Part shown: positions 52,976-62,853 of the stretch, one piece after another
How the letters are laid out: every line of letters starts with the position of its first letter
How positions within the stretch are numbered: the first letter of the stretch is position 1
Assembly (NCBI RefSeq): GCF_001442805.1
Contig: NZ_CP011131.1
Location: forward strand, 4,836,001-4,900,000
From: Lysobacter gummosus
Lineage (GTDB): Bacteria; Pseudomonadota; Gammaproteobacteria; Xanthomonadales; Xanthomonadaceae
Length of the DNA: 64,000 nucleotides
Reading direction: 5' to 3'
Translations under genes and position numbers: made by a program
The notes under the pieces: generated by a model
Told to the model about the DNA's origin: nothing
Databases searched by the model: none
The model's input: the letters and a program-made list of their open reading frames with translations, nothing else

Positions 52976-54139
52976 TCAACGCCCGGCGATGCCGATCCCC
53001 ACCGGCGCGCCGTTGCCGAACACGATCGGCGCGCGCGCCGGCTTGAGCGTATCGCCGTCGATCCTCAGCACATGCAGCGCGCGATCGTCGATGCTCTGCG
53101 CCAGCACGGTCCTGGAATCCTCGCCGAACACCAGGCCCTCGGCCCAGGCGCCGATGGGCGCTTCGGCCACGCGCCGCAGCCGGCGGTTTTCGAGCTTCAG
53201 CAGCACCACCAGACTGTTCGGCGAATAGAAGGGATGATCCTTCGGCCGGTTGCTCATGTTCTGCACCGTCGTCGCCGCGTAACGGCCGTCGGGCGAACAG
53301 GCGACGTCTTCCGGCGCCGAGCCGACCGCGACGGTGTCGATCACGCGCGGCTTGGCGCCGGTGGTGTCGATCAGGCTGACCGTGTCGATATCGCCGTTGC
53401 CGGCATCGGGAATGCCGAAGTTGCCGACCACGGCCAGTCCGCTGTCGCCGCAATAGGCGACGGTGAACGGCGTGACGCCGGCGACCATGTCGCGGATCGG
53501 CGGCGTCTTGATGCGCTCGTTTTCCAGCGCATACAACGACACGCGCTGCGCGTCGGCCTGGGCGACCAGCATGTGCTTGCCGTCGGCCGGGAACGAGACG
53601 GTGAGCGGCCCGCGCCCTGCCTCGAGAGGTTGCTTGTCGGCGATGGCGACCTTGCCGTCGCGGATCGACAGCCACACCAGCGCGTTGTCGGGATTGGACG
53701 CCACCACCGCCATCGCGCCGCCGGGATGGAACTTGACCGAGGACGGCCGCACGCCGAGCGCCAAGGTCTGGCTCAGGCGCGGGGTCTTGCCGGACAGATC
53801 GACCACCGACAGCGTGTCGTCGTTGGCGTAAGCCTTCGGATCGGCCGCATCCACGCGCGAGGACGACACCACTAGCGCCAGATCGCCGCGCGCGGACACC
53901 GCCAGCGATTCGGGCGGGCCCAGGTAACTGGTCGGCAGCTTCACTTCGCCGAGTTTGAGCAACTCGCCGCCATCGAGCTTGAAGAACACCGCCGAATCGC
54001 CGGCCGGCTTGGCCGCGATCGCGCTCTGGCCATCGACCAGGATCGCCTTGGAATCCACTGCAACGCCGACGACCTGCGCGTTGGCGGCCAGCGCGGCGAG
54101 GATCAGGCTCAGGGCGAGCGGCAGGCGAGATGCGTTCAT
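52976..54139 (-). CDS. YncE-like secreted seven-bladed propeller protein
   Basis: 387 aa from MNASRLPLALSLILAALAAN, a signal peptide ending near ANAQ. The repeated propeller blades are SVVDLSGKTPRLSQTLALGV, RPSSVKFHPGGAMAVVASNP, VSFPADGKHMLVAQADAQRV and GSAPEDVACSPDGRYAATTV. This resembles the lactonase/YncE superfamily. No catalytic residues can be assigned. Periplasmic. The upstream region carries the tandem duplication at 54228-54622. Confidence 0.8.
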   Translation of the reverse strand: MNASRLPLALSLILAALAANAQVVGVAVDSKAILVDGQSAIAAKPAGDSAVFFKLDGGELLKLGEVKLPTSYLGPPESLAVSARGDLALVVSSSRVDAADPKAYANDDTLSVVDLSGKTPRLSQTLALGVRPSSVKFHPGGAMAVVASNPDNALVWLSIRDGKVAIADKQPLEAGRGPLTVSFPADGKHMLVAQADAQRVSLYALENERIKTPPIRDMVAGVTPFTVAYCGDSGLAVVGNFGIPDAGNGDIDTVSLIDTTGAKPRVIDTVAVGSAPEDVACSPDGRYAATTVQNMSNRPKDHPFYSPNSLVVLLKLENRRLRRVAEAPIGAWAEGLVFGEDSRTVLAQSIDDRALHVLRIDGDTLKPARAPIVFGNGAPVGIGIAGR

Positions 54140-54227
54140 GCGGGCGTCCTTCGGGGGAGGGAGCGTCGATGATCGGCAACGCGGCTGCGCACGGCCCCTG
54201 TCGAATGTCATGCCGAGGCGCTGCGAT

Positions 54228-54622
54228 CTCGGCGATCTCCCTCTCCCTCTCCCGCTTGCGGGAGAGGGAGAGGGAGAGGGAGAGGGAGAGGGGATGAGCG
54301 CCGCGGCGCGAATGCTCTTGCTCTTAAGGAAACCTCACCGCTGGCCGGACACCCTCACCCCAACCCCTCTCCCGCCAGCGGGAGAGGGGCTTCATGCGCA
54401 CTTCTGTTGGCAGCCTCGGCGATCTCCTTCTCCCTCTCCCTCTCCCGCTTGCGGGAGAGGGCCGGGGTGAGGGATGAGCGCCGCAGGCGCGAATGCTCTT
54501 GCTCTTAAGGAAGCCTCACCGCTGGCCGGACACCCTCACCCCAACCCCTCTCCCGCGCCCCGTAGGAAGTCACCTTGGGTGGCAAGCGGGAGAGGGGCTT
54601 CATGCGCACTTCTGTTGGCAGC
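54228..54622. repeat. Tandem ~190-bp duplication with purine-rich microsatellite
   Basis: Copy 1 (54228-54414) and copy 2 (54415-54622) share CTCGGCGATCTCC, CTCTCCCGCTTGCGGGAGAG, GCGAATGCTCTTGCTCTTAA, CGCTGGCCGGACACCCTCAC and GGCTTCATGCGCACTTCTGT. Copy 1 carries a (GAGGGA)n-type run; copy 2 has a ~30-bp insertion. Both end in GGCAGC. Each copy has two strong CTCTCCCGC/GCGGGAGAG hairpins. It occupies most of the 613-bp divergent gap 54140-54753; no gene is seen. Confidence 0.85.
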
Positions 54623-54753
54623 GGTCCTGTTACCGACGCTCAGCAACACCCGCCGATGAAACTATCCGTGCGGCAACACCAGCTAGCGCCAACCGCAAGC
54701 CCGCCTTAAGGTCAGCGCAAGCGGCCCCAACGCCGCATCCCCCAAGGACCGCC

Positions 54754-55170
54754 ATGCCCGTCGCCACCGTCAACGCCCGCACCGAACCCACGCCCTTCGT
54801 GGTGACCTTCATCGACGACGGCGGCCACACCTGGCAGGCCGACGAACCGGCCGAGCTCGGCGGCGGCGACAGCGCTCCCTCGCCCGAGCGCCTGCTGCTG
54901 TCCAGCCTGGGCGCCTGCACCGCGATCACCGTGCGCATGTACGCCGCGCGCAAGCAGTGGCCGCTGGCCGGAGTGGAAGTCGCGCTGCGCTTCAATCCCG
55001 ACGGCAAGCCGGCCGCGGGCACCGATATCGAACGCAACATCCGCCTGCTCGGCGAGCTCAGCGAAGAACAGCGCGAGCGCTTGCTGCAGATCGCCAACGC
55101 CTGCCCGATCCACAAGGTGCTGACCGGCGAGGTACGCATCGCGACCCGCCTGGACGCGGCGCAAGCCTGA
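54754..55170 (+). CDS. OsmC/Ohr family protein
   Basis: 138 aa. OsmC pattern with two peroxidatic cysteines: [18 protein letters not shown] and [14 protein letters not shown]. These reduce organic hydroperoxides. The NAxARTEP N-terminus and Cys spacing fit the YhfA/OsmC-like subgroup. AAGGA precedes the ATG. Cytosolic; single gene. Confidence 0.88.
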   Translation: MPVATVNARTEPTPFVVTFIDDGGHTWQADEPAELGGGDSAPSPERLLLSSLGACTAITVRMYAARKQWPLAGVEVALRFNPDGKPAAGTDIERNIRLLGELSEEQRERLLQIANACPIHKVLTGEVRIATRLDAAQA

Positions 55171-55210
55171 GCCGCGGCGACCGCGCGTAGCGGTCGCCGC
55201 GTGGGCGGCG

Positions 55211-58200
55211 TTACTGCGCCGCCGGCGCCGCCGCGGCGGTGCGGTGGAAGCTGTGGAACGCCCGCTGCACCAGCACGAAGAACAGCGGAATGAAGATCAC
55301 GCCGAGGAAGGTGCCGGCGAGCATGCCTCCGAACACGCCGGTGCCGATCGCGCGCTGAGCGCCGGCGCCGGCACCGGTCGCGACCGCCAGCGGCAACACG
55401 CCGAAACCGAACGCCAGCGAGGTCATCAGGATCGGGCGCAGGCGGCTGTGCGCGGCCAGCACGGTGGCTTCGATCAGCGACTTGCCCTGCTCGACATAGT
55501 GCTTGGCGAATTCGACGATCAAGATCGCGTTCTTCGATGTCAGCCCGACCGTGGTCAACACCGCCACCTGGAAGTACACGTCGCGCTCCATGCCGCGCAT
55601 GAAAGTGAACACGACGACGCCGATGATGCCCAGCGGCACCGCCAGCAAAATCGCCACCGGCATCGACCAGCTTTCGTACAAGGCCGCCAGCCACAGGAAC
55701 ACCACCAGCAGCGACAGCGCATACAGCAGCGGCGCCTGCGACACCGCTTCGCGCTCCTCGAACGACTGGCCGACGAACTCGGCGGCGAAGCCCTGCGGCA
55801 ATTGCGCGACCAGGCGCTCGACTTCCTGCATCGCCTCGCCGGTGCTCAGGCCTTCTACCGCCTCGCCGTTGAGATTCATCGCCGACACGCCGTTGTAGCG
55901 TTCCAGCTGCGGCGGGCCGTGTTCCCAGCGCGAAGTCGCGAACGCCGCCACCGATACCATCTCGCCCTGCTTGTTGCGCACGTGCCAGCGGCCGAAATCC
56001 TCCGGCCGCATGCGGAACGGCGCGTCGGCCTGCATCACCACGCGCTTGACCCGGCCGCGATCGATGAAGTCGTCGATGTAGCGCCCGCCCCAGGCCACCG
56101 ACAGCATGTCCTCGACATCGCTCATCGACAGCCCCAGCGAGGCCACTTTCTGCGGATCGATGTTGATGTACAGCTGCGGCGTGTCGTCCTGGCCGTTGGC
56201 GCGCACGTTGGCCAGCAAGGGGCTCTTGGCCGCCAGCTCCAGGAACTTGTCGCGCGCCGCGGTCAGCGCCTTGTGGCCCTGGCCGTAGCTGTCCTGCAGA
56301 TAGAAATCGAAACCGACCGAATCGCTGAGCTGGACCACCGGCGGCGGCGCGAAGGCGAACACGCGCGCGTCGGTGATCTTCGACAACTGCTTGGCTGCGC
56401 GCTGCTGCACCGCCTTGACGCCGAGCTCGGCGGGCTTGCGCTCGCTCCAGTCGCGCAGCTGGATGAAGCCGAATCCGGCGTTCTGGCCCTTGCCGCTGAA
56501 GTTGGAGCCGGCCACGGTGAAGGTCGCCGCCACCGCCTTGCTCTCGTCTTTCAGGAAGATGTGTTCGACCTGGTCGAGCACCTTCAAGGTCCGCGCCTGG
56601 GTCGCGCCGACCGGGCCCTGCACCATCGTCAGCAGATAGCCCTGGTCCTCGGCGGGCAGGAACGCGGTCGGCAGGCGGAAGAACAGCACCGCCATCAGCA
56701 CGCCCAGGCCCAGGTACACCGCCACCCAGCGCAGCGGCCGCTTGAGCATGCCGGCGATGAAACCCTCGTAACGCCGCCCGCCCTGGTCGAACTTGGTGTT
56801 GAACCAATGGAAGAACCCGCGCTGGCGCCGCGGCGCGGCCGGGTCATAGGGTTTGAGCAAGGTCACGCACAGCGCCGGGGTCAGCACGATGGCGACGATC
56901 ACCGACAACACCATGGCCGAGACGATGGTGATCGAGAACTGCCGGTAGATGACCCCGGCCGAGCCTTGCAGGAACGACATCGGAATGAAGATCACCGACA
57001 GCACCGAGGCGATGCCGATCAGCGCGCCGGTGATCTGCTTCATCGACTGCGAGGTCGCCTCCACCGGCGTCATCCCTTCCTCGTGCATCAGCCGCTCGAC
57101 GTTCTCGACCACGATGATCGCGTCGTCTACCAGCAGGCCGATCGCCAGCACCACCGCGAACATGGTCAGCATGTTGATGGACAGGCCGACCACGGCCAGC
57201 ACGATGCAGGTGCCCAGCAGCACCACCGGCACGGCGATGGTCGGGATCAGGGTGGCGCGGATGTCCTGCAGGAACAGGTACATCACCACGAACACCAGGA
57301 AGATCGCCACGAACAAGGTCTCGACCACGCCGTGGATCGACATGCGCACGTAGGGCGAGGTGTCGAACGGAAACACCGCGGTCAGCCCGCGCGGCATCTG
57401 CGGCTTGAGCCGGTCGAGCTGGGCCTTGACGCCTTCCACCATCGCCAGCGAGTTGGCGCCGTTGGCCAGGGTGATGCCGATGCCCGAGGTGGGCTTGCCG
57501 TTGTAGCGCGCCAGGCGGCTGTAGTCGGCACGGCCCAGTTCGACCCGGGCGACGTCGCCCAGGCGCAGGCTGGCGCCGCTGCCGCTTTCGTTGCGCAGGA
57601 TGATGTTGCGGAACTGCTCCGGCGTGCGCAGCCGGCCCAGCGCGATCACCGAGGCGTTGAGCTGCTGGCCCTGCACCGACGGCGTGTCGCCGAGCTGGCC
57701 GATGGAGGCCTGCGAGTTCTGCGCCTGCACCGCCGCCGACACGTCGGCGGGGGTGAGCTTGTACGAGTTGAGCTTGTCCGCGTCCAGCCAGATCCGCATC
57801 GCGCGCTTGGAGCCGAACAACTGCACGGTGCCCACGCCGGGCACGCGGCTGAGCGAATCGAACACGGTGGTGGCGACGAAATCGTCGATTTCATCCGTGC
57901 GCAGATTGCCGTTGGTGGAGACGAAGGCGACCACCAGCTGGCGCGCGCCGCTGGCCTTGGTGACGGAAATCCCCTGCTGCTGCACGATCTGCGGCAAAAG
58001 CGGGGTGGCCTGCTGCAGCTTGTTCTGCACCTGGATCTGGGCGAAATCCTGGTCGGTGCCGGTGACGAAGGTCAGGCTGACGGTGACGTTGCCGTAACGG
58101 TCGCTGGTGGAGACGATGTCCTTGAGCCCCTCCAGCCCGGTCACGTTCTGCTCGATGATCTGCGTGACCGATTCCTCCACGGTCTCGGCCGACGCGCCCG

Positions 58201-58348
58201 GATAGCTGGCCTCGATATCCACCGACGGCGGCGCGATATCGGGATAACGCGAAATCGGCAACCGCGTCAGCGCATACAGCCCCACCAGCACGGTGACGAT
58301 CGCGATCACCCACGCGAGGATGGGGCGCTTGATGAAAAAATGCGACAT
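55211..58348 (-). CDS. RND multidrug efflux transporter (MexB/AcrB-like)
   Basis: 1045 aa HAE-1 type. MSHFFIKRPILAWVIAIVTV start, twelve TM helices with FAVVLAIGLLVDDAIIVVEN (the proton-relay Asp pair) in TM4, large periplasmic loops including GPVGATQARTLKVL and DKLNSYKLTPADVSAAVQAQ, and the TM10-12 block LTTVGLTSKNAILIVEFAKH. It pumps diverse drugs to an outer-membrane channel. The adaptor is 15 bp upstream in the same operon; no outer-membrane TolC-type gene is in the window. Confidence 0.95.
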   Translation of the reverse strand: MSHFFIKRPILAWVIAIVTVLVGLYALTRLPISRYPDIAPPSVDIEASYPGASAETVEESVTQIIEQNVTGLEGLKDIVSTSDRYGNVTVSLTFVTGTDQDFAQIQVQNKLQQATPLLPQIVQQQGISVTKASGARQLVVAFVSTNGNLRTDEIDDFVATTVFDSLSRVPGVGTVQLFGSKRAMRIWLDADKLNSYKLTPADVSAAVQAQNSQASIGQLGDTPSVQGQQLNASVIALGRLRTPEQFRNIILRNESGSGASLRLGDVARVELGRADYSRLARYNGKPTSGIGITLANGANSLAMVEGVKAQLDRLKPQMPRGLTAVFPFDTSPYVRMSIHGVVETLFVAIFLVFVVMYLFLQDIRATLIPTIAVPVVLLGTCIVLAVVGLSINMLTMFAVVLAIGLLVDDAIIVVENVERLMHEEGMTPVEATSQSMKQITGALIGIASVLSVIFIPMSFLQGSAGVIYRQFSITIVSAMVLSVIVAIVLTPALCVTLLKPYDPAAPRRQRGFFHWFNTKFDQGGRRYEGFIAGMLKRPLRWVAVYLGLGVLMAVLFFRLPTAFLPAEDQGYLLTMVQGPVGATQARTLKVLDQVEHIFLKDESKAVAATFTVAGSNFSGKGQNAGFGFIQLRDWSERKPAELGVKAVQQRAAKQLSKITDARVFAFAPPPVVQLSDSVGFDFYLQDSYGQGHKALTAARDKFLELAAKSPLLANVRANGQDDTPQLYINIDPQKVASLGLSMSDVEDMLSVAWGGRYIDDFIDRGRVKRVVMQADAPFRMRPEDFGRWHVRNKQGEMVSVAAFATSRWEHGPPQLERYNGVSAMNLNGEAVEGLSTGEAMQEVERLVAQLPQGFAAEFVGQSFEEREAVSQAPLLYALSLLVVFLWLAALYESWSMPVAILLAVPLGIIGVVVFTFMRGMERDVYFQVAVLTTVGLTSKNAILIVEFAKHYVEQGKSLIEATVLAAHSRLRPILMTSLAFGFGVLPLAVATGAGAGAQRAIGTGVFGGMLAGTFLGVIFIPLFFVLVQRAFHSFHRTAAAAPAAQ

Positions 58349-58363
58349 CCAGTCTTCCCTGAA

Positions 58364-59533
58364 TTAACGGCCGGCGCTCGCGGCCGGCGCCGGCCTGGAC
58401 ACCGGCACCGCCTTCACGAGCATGTCGGGCTCTACCTTCTGCCCGCCTTCCACGATCACGCGTTCGCCCGCCTTGAGCCCGTCCTCGACCAGCCACTGGT
58501 CGCCGACCGTGCGCGACACGCGCACGCTGCGCTGCTTGACCTTGTTGTCCTTGTCCACGACCCAGGCGCTGGCCTTGCCGTCGGCGTCCAGGGTCACCGC
58601 CTGCTGCGGCGCCAGCAAGGCATCGGCGAGCGTGCCCTCCTTGACGATCGCGCGCACGTACATGCCCGGCAACAGGGTCAGCTTCGGATTGGGCACCACC
58701 GCGCGCAACAGGAAGTTGCCCGTGGTCGGGTCGACGGTGACGTCGGAGAACTGCAGCTTGCCTTCGTGGCCGTAGGCCGCACCGTTTTCCAGTTGGATGC
58801 TGACCGCCGCGCCGGCGTCGCTGGATTGCAGCCGGCCCGAATCGATCGCCTGCTTCAGCGCCAGCCAGTTGGCGCTGGGCTGATTGACGTCCACGTAGAT
58901 CGGATCGAGCTTCTGCACCAGCGCCAGCGGCTCGTCCTGGTTGGCGGTGACCAGCGAACCTTCGGTGACGTTGGACTTGCCGATACGCCCGCTGATCGGC
59001 GCGACGATGTTGGCGTAGGCCAGATTGACCCGCGCGCTCTGCAAGGTGGCGCGCGCCACGCCGACTTCGGCCTGGGCCTGGTCGGCGGCCATGACCGCGC
59101 TCTCGTTGTCCTGCTCGCTGACCGCGTGGATCTTGTTCAACTCGCGCGAACGCCTGGCCGCCAGTTGCGCGGCGTGGGCGGTGACCTCGGCCTTGCGCAG
59201 ATTGGCCTGCGCGCTGTCGAAGCTCGCCCGGTACACCGCATCGTCGAGCTGGTACAGCGCCTGCCCGGCCTGGACGAATTCGCCCTCGACGAACAAGCGC
59301 TTTTTCACGATGCCGCTGACCTGCGGACGGATGTCGGCGACCTGCATCGCGCGGGTGCGGCCCGGCAACTCCTGGGTCAGGACCAACGGGGCATTGACGA
59401 GCGTGACCACGCCGACCTGCTGCGGCGGCTTGCTCCCGTCCTCCTGCGAGCGGCTTTCGCCGCAAGCAGGCAACAGGATCGCGAGCGCACATCCGGCGGC
59501 GAGCGCCATGGCATTGCTGACTGACGAACGCAC
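58364..59533 (-). CDS. RND periplasmic adaptor (MexA/AcrA-like)
   Basis: 389 aa from a GTG with AGGAG ten bases upstream. Lipoprotein signal (LAAGCALAILLPAC, lipobox LPAC), then membrane-fusion architecture: barrel-sandwich hybrid (IRPQVSGIVKKRLFVEGEFV), helical hairpin (LAARRSRELNKIHAVSEQDN), lipoyl half (ANIVAPISGRIGKSNVTEGS) and beta-barrel (YVRAIVKEGTLADALLAPQQ). It links the RND pump to an outer-membrane channel. First gene of the pair. Confidence 0.95.
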   Translation of the reverse strand: MRSSVSNAMALAAGCALAILLPACGESRSQEDGSKPPQQVGVVTLVNAPLVLTQELPGRTRAMQVADIRPQVSGIVKKRLFVEGEFVQAGQALYQLDDAVYRASFDSAQANLRKAEVTAHAAQLAARRSRELNKIHAVSEQDNESAVMAADQAQAEVGVARATLQSARVNLAYANIVAPISGRIGKSNVTEGSLVTANQDEPLALVQKLDPIYVDVNQPSANWLALKQAIDSGRLQSSDAGAAVSIQLENGAAYGHEGKLQFSDVTVDPTTGNFLLRAVVPNPKLTLLPGMYVRAIVKEGTLADALLAPQQAVTLDADGKASAWVVDKDNKVKQRSVRVSRTVGDQWLVEDGLKAGERVIVEGGQKVEPDMLVKAVPVSRPAPAASAGR

Positions 59534-59544
59534 TGCAGTTTCTC

Positions 59545-61572
59545 CTAGCGACCGCCGGGCATGGAATCATGTCCGGTATCGAGAACGACGGGATCGATGT
59601 AGCTCACGCTCTCGAGAATGTAGAACTTGCGCAGATGGAACGCGTCGCGGTAGATCGGCTCGTCGTTCTTGGTGATCGAAGGGCATACGCCTTCCGGGCA
59701 CAGGCCGCCGAGCGGATCGATCAGGGTCGCGTTGTTGTCCTTGGCGATCTGCCGCAACCGTACCAGGAACGGCTCGTACGCCGTCAACAGGTGCTGCTTG
59801 CTCGCCGGCTCGCTGTTGACCCGGAAACCAGGCGCAAAAATGGTGCGCTGGACCATCTGCCGCGGCGCGAAGCCCGGATTGAGCGGCGCGTTCTGCATGA
59901 TGTAGACCTTCTTGCCCGAGGCGGCGAAGCCCTCGACCATGCGGCGCACGTTCTCCAGCGCCGGATCGGCCACCGGCAGCAGCGGGCGCACTTCGCCGAC
60001 GTGATCGCTGTCGCGGTTGCCGGTCAGGTACGAGTACCACGAGAAGCCGATCACCACCGATTCGATCGGCGCGGTCTTGGCCATGGCGATGGCATCGACC
60101 AGCAGCTGCCGGCACTTGGCGTGGGCGACGCGGGTGATTTCGTCGTGCGGGGCGCAACCCGGGCGCCAGGCGAAGATCGCGCCGCGGCTGTTGCCCGGAT
60201 GCTCCTTGAGCACCTTGTCCACGCGCCAGTGGTACTGCGCCAGGGTGCTGTCGCCGATGAACAAGACCTTCTTCGCGCCGGTGCCGACGTTGAGGAAACC
60301 CGGCTCCTTCGGATACGGGAAGTCTTCGTTTTCGGCGGCGAGGATCTTGGCCACATCGGCCGGGATCGGACGCGCCGGGATCTGGGTCTTGTAGGTCAGC
60401 CAGCCGCCGACCGCGCACACCGCCATCGTCGCGAACAGGCCGCTGGCGACCTTCAGCGTCTTCGGCGAGCCGCGCAGCGGCCGCTCGATGTAGCGATAGG
60501 TCAGCCACGCCAGCACGAACGACAGGGCCACCACGCCCACGCGCAGGGCCGGGGTGTAGTCGCGCCAGTCGATGGTATGGGCCAGCGACAGCAGCGGCCA
60601 ATGCCACAGGTACAGCGGATAGCTGATCAGGCCGACGAACACCATCCAGCGCTGGCTCAGCACGCGGCGGCTGATGAAGCTGCCCGGGCCGGCGGAAATC
60701 AGCAGCACCGAACCGATCACCGGCGCCAGCGCCCACCAGCCGGGGAATTCCATCTTGTTGTGCAGGAACGCGAACGAACCGATCAGCAGCACCGCGCCGA
60801 GGTTGGCGCGGGCGTTGTCGCCGAACAAACCCTTGTGCGGAATCCACGACGGCAGGCTTTCATGTCCGCCGTGGGCGGCCTTGTTCTGGGTGGCGAAGGC
60901 GAGCAAACCGCCGAGCGAGAGCTCCCACAGGCGCGCGGTCGGCAGATAGAACGACTGCAGCGGTTCTTCGTGCACGGCCGACACGTTCAAGTAGAACGAC
61001 ACCACGGTGATCGCGCCGAGCAGCGCCACCTGCCAGCGGCCCAGTCGCCAGGTCGCCCACAGCAGCAGCGGCCACACCAGGTAGAACTGCTCTTCCACGC
61101 CCAGCGACCACAAATGCACCAGCGGCGCCTCGATCGCGCCGAAGTACAGGTTGGTGTCGATGAACAAACTCAGATTGAGCACGAAGGCCGCGCCGGCGGC
61201 TATGTGTTTGCCCAGTTGCTCGAATTCGTCCGGCAACAGCACCAGCCAGCCGAACAGGAACACCGTGATCATCATGGTGATCAGCGCCGGGAAGATGCGC
61301 TTGATGCGGCGGCCGTAGAAGCCCAGCAGGCTGAACTGCTGCTTGTTCAAGGCGCGCAGCAGGATGCCGGTAATCAGATAACCGGAGATGACGAAGAAGA
61401 TATCCACGCCGACGAAGCCGCCGGGTATCAGCGCCGGGAACGCGTGGAAGATCACCACCGGCAATACCGCGATGGCGCGCAGGCCATCGACGTCGGGTCG
61501 GTAATCCAGGTGCGGCGCTGCGGGTTTTTCCTTGGCCGGCGCGATGGCGTCGGTTGTGACTGCAATGGACAT
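59545..61572 (-). CDS. OafA/YrhL-type acyltransferase with C-terminal SGNH domain
   Basis: 675 aa. Acyltransferase-3 domain of ~10 TM helices: YRPDVDGLRAIAVLPVVIFH, RIKRIFPALI, the catalytic-type PLVHLWSLGVEEQFYLVWPL, and ISYPLYLWHWPLL. A periplasmic C-terminal SGNH half follows with VLFIGDSTLAQYHWRV (Ser) and DAFHLRKFY (Asp-His). This architecture moves acetyl groups onto surface polysaccharides. It sits in the same-strand cluster with the MBOAT and AlgJ-like genes. Confidence 0.92.
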   Translation of the reverse strand: MSIAVTTDAIAPAKEKPAAPHLDYRPDVDGLRAIAVLPVVIFHAFPALIPGGFVGVDIFFVISGYLITGILLRALNKQQFSLLGFYGRRIKRIFPALITMMITVFLFGWLVLLPDEFEQLGKHIAAGAAFVLNLSLFIDTNLYFGAIEAPLVHLWSLGVEEQFYLVWPLLLWATWRLGRWQVALLGAITVVSFYLNVSAVHEEPLQSFYLPTARLWELSLGGLLAFATQNKAAHGGHESLPSWIPHKGLFGDNARANLGAVLLIGSFAFLHNKMEFPGWWALAPVIGSVLLISAGPGSFISRRVLSQRWMVFVGLISYPLYLWHWPLLSLAHTIDWRDYTPALRVGVVALSFVLAWLTYRYIERPLRGSPKTLKVASGLFATMAVCAVGGWLTYKTQIPARPIPADVAKILAAENEDFPYPKEPGFLNVGTGAKKVLFIGDSTLAQYHWRVDKVLKEHPGNSRGAIFAWRPGCAPHDEITRVAHAKCRQLLVDAIAMAKTAPIESVVIGFSWYSYLTGNRDSDHVGEVRPLLPVADPALENVRRMVEGFAASGKKVYIMQNAPLNPGFAPRQMVQRTIFAPGFRVNSEPASKQHLLTAYEPFLVRLRQIAKDNNATLIDPLGGLCPEGVCPSITKNDEPIYRDAFHLRKFYILESVSYIDPVVLDTGHDSMPGGR

Positions 61573-61656
61573 GGGGCTACCTGTGCTTGGCAAGAGTTGA
61601 ATGGAATCCGCTGAAGGCCCGCGCGTTCGCGCCGGGCCGGCATGGACCGTCCGGGT

Positions 61657-62853
61657 TCATCCGTCGCCGGGTTTGCGCCTGCCCTCCTCTTGCCACCGCT
61701 TGCTGTGCACCTTCAACCACTCCACCCGCTCCATCAGCACCTTCACGTAGGCGTCGGTGTAGACCTGCGCGCCGGATTGCGAGAGATGCGACCACTCGGG
61801 AATGTCGAGGTTGTGCATCTGGGTGTAGTCCTCGAAATGGATGCCGAACGAGTTGGTCTCGCGCATCAATCGATCCCAGCCCACCGCGCGCGGGAAGCGC
61901 ACGCGCTCCACATCCAGCAGATGGCCGGCCGAAGGCGTGCGCAACCACACCACTTCACCGCCCCTGGCGCGGATGCGATCGATGTCGGGCTTGGTCTTGG
62001 CGATCACGCGATCGACCAGGTCCTTTTCGATCGGATCGCCGATCCAGTACTGGCCCCAAACGTAGCGCGCGTGTTCGTTCAAGCGCGGATCGGTCTCGAT
62101 CCGGTTCCACAGATACATCTGACGGTCGTCGTAGGACTCGGCGATCTTCCATACCGACAGCGGCGCCACGCCTTCGCGTTGCGGCCAGTCGGCCCGTTCG
62201 AGCAGCTTGAACAAGGTGTAGTTGCTGTCCAGGAACGCCAGATCGCGCGAGGCGGCCTTGTACAGCAGATGGCCGGACTTCTGCGAAGGCGTCTGGTGAT
62301 CGATGTACTTCAGCACCGTCACGCGCCGGCCCAGCTCATCGCTGAAATAGCTCGATTCGCTGATGCCGATCACCACCAGCCCGGCGAAGCGTTCGTCGGA
62401 GGCCAGATCGTGCAGGAACGGCTGCGCGCTGGTGGCCGGCAAGGCGAGCTGCAGCGGCTTGCGTCCGGTGAGTTCCTCCCACTTGCTCAGCTCGGTGCCG
62501 AACAGCACGCGCGAGTCGCCGATGATCACCACCGAATCGGCGGGCAGCTTGTCCAGCCTGCGCCGCTGTTCGACCCAGTAGTCGCGATCGTCGTCCAGAT
62601 CGCCCGCCTGCAGGCCGAGATGGCGCATCGCGATCTCCCAGCCCAGCACCAGCAGGAAGGTGCTGATCAGCACCTTCAGCATCAGCTTCGGCCAGGGTTG
62701 ATCCGGCACCGGACGCGCCAGCCCGGTGCCGAAGCTGCTCTCCGAATCGGCGGTGGAAACGGCCGAATGCGGACGCTGCGACGGATCGGGTCCGAGCAGA
62801 TCGGGGGCGACGGCGCCGGCGTCAAAACTGGAAGTAGATGAAACCATCGCCAT
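61657..62853 (-). CDS. AlgJ/AlgX-like SGNH O-acetylation protein
   Basis: 398 aa. A soluble ~55-aa N-terminal head is followed by one TM (LKVLISTFLLVLGWEIAM). The exported domain has VVIIGDSRVLFGTEL (GDS nucleophile), GLVVIGISESSYFSDELG, and a late DIPEWSHLSQSGAQVYTDAY with the SHL His. This matches proteins paired with MBOAT acetyltransferases in alginate-like O-acetylation. Its start overlaps the MBOAT 3' end by 32 bp. The first Met could also be the third residue (62847). Confidence 0.85.
   Translation of the reverse strand: MAMVSSTSSFDAGAVAPDLLGPDPSQRPHSAVSTADSESSFGTGLARPVPDQPWPKLMLKVLISTFLLVLGWEIAMRHLGLQAGDLDDDRDYWVEQRRRLDKLPADSVVIIGDSRVLFGTELSKWEELTGRKPLQLALPATSAQPFLHDLASDERFAGLVVIGISESSYFSDELGRRVTVLKYIDHQTPSQKSGHLLYKAASRDLAFLDSNYTLFKLLERADWPQREGVAPLSVWKIAESYDDRQMYLWNRIETDPRLNEHARYVWGQYWIGDPIEKDLVDRVIAKTKPDIDRIRARGGEVVWLRTPSAGHLLDVERVRFPRAVGWDRLMRETNSFGIHFEDYTQMHNLDIPEWSHLSQSGAQVYTDAYVKVLMERVEWLKVHSKRWQEEGRRKPGDG

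Noticed and set aside
54240..54600. CRISPR array in the repeat-rich gap
   Set aside because: The units are ~190 bp, only two, hairpin-rich and without regular spacers.
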